A stretch of DNA of 36,297 nt from Flavobacterium sp. (GTDB lineage Bacteria; Bacteroidota; Bacteroidia; Flavobacteriales; Flavobacteriaceae). Shown in pieces: positions 34,648 to 36,297 of the stretch (its first letter is position 1; each line of letters begins with the position of its first letter). The stretch spans positions 1 to 36,297 of the forward strand of contig JALRGZ010000002.1 in the NCBI GenBank assembly GCA_023253295.1, read 5' to 3'. A program made the translations under genes and the position numbers. Below the pieces are notes generated by a model. The model did not search any database. It was not told the origin of the DNA and saw only the letters and a list, made by a program, of their open reading frames with translations.

Positions 34648-35712
34648 CTATTCTAATAAATCACTAAATATTTCTTCAAATACTTTTTGAACTTTATCAC
34701 CTGAGTCAATTGACTCTAATGGATCTTTACGTAATCTATGACGTAGACACATCTTTATGATAGCTTGAACATCCTCAACTGTTACTTCCGTTCTTCCCAT
34801 ATAAGCTGCGTAAGCTCTAGCAGCTCTGTTAGTAACAATATCTCCTCTTAATCCATCTACATCTAATTCTCCACACACTTGAGAGATTTTAACTCTTAAT
34901 TCGTAACTTAAATTAGTTTGACCTAGTAGACCTTGAGCTTTAACAATTCTATCTCTGAATTCTTGTTGTTGTCCTTGGTATTGTTTTAAACACTCATTAG
35001 GATTCTTATCAAATTCTGATCGTTGCTCAACAATTTGAACTCTTAATTCCGGATCTCTTACGGTTCTAATTTCAGAGTGCATACCAAAACGGTCCAGAAG
35101 CTGAGGTCTAAGTTCTCCTTCTTCAGGGTTACCTGAACCTACTAATACGAATCGAGCAGGGTGTCTAATTGAAATTCCTTCTCTCTCGACAGTATTCCAT
35201 CCTGAAGCTGCCGAATCTAATAGAATATCAACCAGGTGATCATCTAAAAGGTTAACTTCATCGACATATAAAATTCCTCTATTAGCCTTTGCAAGTAAGC
35301 CGGGTTCAAAAGCTTTTACACCTTCTGTAAGAGCTTTTTCAATATCAATTGTTCCACAAACTCGGTCTTCTGTTGCACCAAGTGGCAAATCAACCATAGA
35401 AACTTTCTTACTTGCTATTGTGACTGGATTACCTGCTTCTACAGATCTTCTTATATCCTCACTCATGAGATCAAAATCTGTTGGATGTGAGTTAAACGGA
35501 TCATTTTCAACAACTTCCATTTCAGGTAAGATATCTGTTATGGCTCTGATAGTTGTCGACTTTCCAGTTCCACGATCTCCCATGATGATAACTCCACCAA
35601 TTTTTGGGTCGATAACGTTAAGGGCTAAAGCTAACTTCATCTCTTCTTGCCCTACTATCGCAGTGAATGGGAAAACTGGACGTTCACTTGTTTTTAATGT
35701 ATTTGATGTCAC
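34648..35712 (-). CDS. chlI: magnesium chelatase ATPase subunit I
   Basis: FPFTAIVGQEEMKLALALNVIDPKIGGVIIMGDRGTGKSTTIRA Walker A. Confidence 0.99.
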   Translation of the reverse strand: MTSNTLKTSERPVFPFTAIVGQEEMKLALALNVIDPKIGGVIIMGDRGTGKSTTIRAITDILPEMEVVENDPFNSHPTDFDLMSEDIRRSVEAGNPVTIASKKVSMVDLPLGATEDRVCGTIDIEKALTEGVKAFEPGLLAKANRGILYVDEVNLLDDHLVDILLDSAASGWNTVEREGISIRHPARFVLVGSGNPEEGELRPQLLDRFGMHSEIRTVRDPELRVQIVEQRSEFDKNPNECLKQYQGQQQEFRDRIVKAQGLLGQTNLSYELRVKISQVCGELDVDGLRGDIVTNRAARAYAAYMGRTEVTVEDVQAIIKMCLRHRLRKDPLESIDSGDKVQKVFEEIFSDLLE

Positions 35713-35805
35713 TGTTTTTTTTCTTTTTCTTTTTACCTACATATTGGTATAAAAGGTTTACATATAATATTTTTTTTCTTTCTTATACAAAAAGAATAAT
35801 TCTTT

Positions 35806-35922
<117 letters not shown>

Positions 35923-36038
35923 TTAATTACTTTAATATTACAGACACAAATTTATATTACACACTCTTTGACATATTTATTTAAACTTGTCTTTGATAAA
36001 TTAATTTTAGATATTTAATTCAAGACTTCTAATCAGGG

Positions 36039-36068
36039 TTGACAAGTTGGTAATGCAAAAGCTAATGT
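36039..36068 (+). promoter_or_regulatory. sigma70-type promoter for the rRNA operon
   Basis: TTGACA (36039-36044), 18-nt spacer, TAATGT (36063-36068), about 100 nt upstream of 16S. Confidence 0.6.
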
Positions 36069-36167
36069 TATTTCAGGAATAGAGGAAAGAACTTCTAAAA
36101 AAAGTTTTTTGAAAAACCTTCTTTCTTAAAAGAAAATGTTTTATTCAAAACAAATTTAAATATTGGA

Positions 36168-36297
<130 letters not shown>

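Noticed and set aside
35420-35752. 110-aa plus-strand ORF antisense to chlI
   Set aside because: Antisense shadow of highly conserved chlI

Overview
This window is a gene-dense, AT-rich plastid genome segment of red-algal type: a rhodophyte, or less likely a red-derived plastid. Supporting features are Form ID (red-type) rbcL-rbcS with cbbX, plastid-encoded sufB/sufC, tsf, ilvH, rne, ftrB, chlI and atpD/atpG, ycf37/ycf39/ycf80-like genes, tmRNA and SRP RNA. From left to right it carries: rpoB(3' end)-rpoC1-rpoC2-rps2-tsf-atpI-atpH-atpG-atpF-atpD-atpA(+); sufC-sufB(-); trnL(CAA); ycf39; psbI; cemA; psaL(-); petL; ycf4; trnG(UCC); psbE-F-L-J; psaI(-); ftrB; psb30(-); trnK(UUU); trnE(-); ycf37; trnP(-); psaF-psaJ; ffs (SRP RNA); psbX; psbV; rne; trnR(CCG); ssrA (tmRNA); a class II tRNA with CAU anticodon; ilvH; trnL(UAA)(-); trnC(-); cbbX-rbcS-rbcL (all -); a Tic22-like/ycf80 ORF; rps4(-); trnT; a truncated ycf26-like histidine kinase(-); trnV; trnR(UCU); chlI(-); psaM(-); and the 5' end of 16S rRNA. 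Many small genes (psbI, petL, psbF, psbL, psbJ, psaI, psb30, psaJ, psbX, psaM) were found by reading the sequence because they are absent from the ORF track. Most of the window is ordinary conserved plastid content. The points most worth a second look are the class II tRNA with CAU anticodon next to ssrA, the stripped-down histidine kinase, the Tic22-like plastid ORF, the tmRNA tag, and several strong hairpins. I did not find clear evidence of a wholly new biological system.
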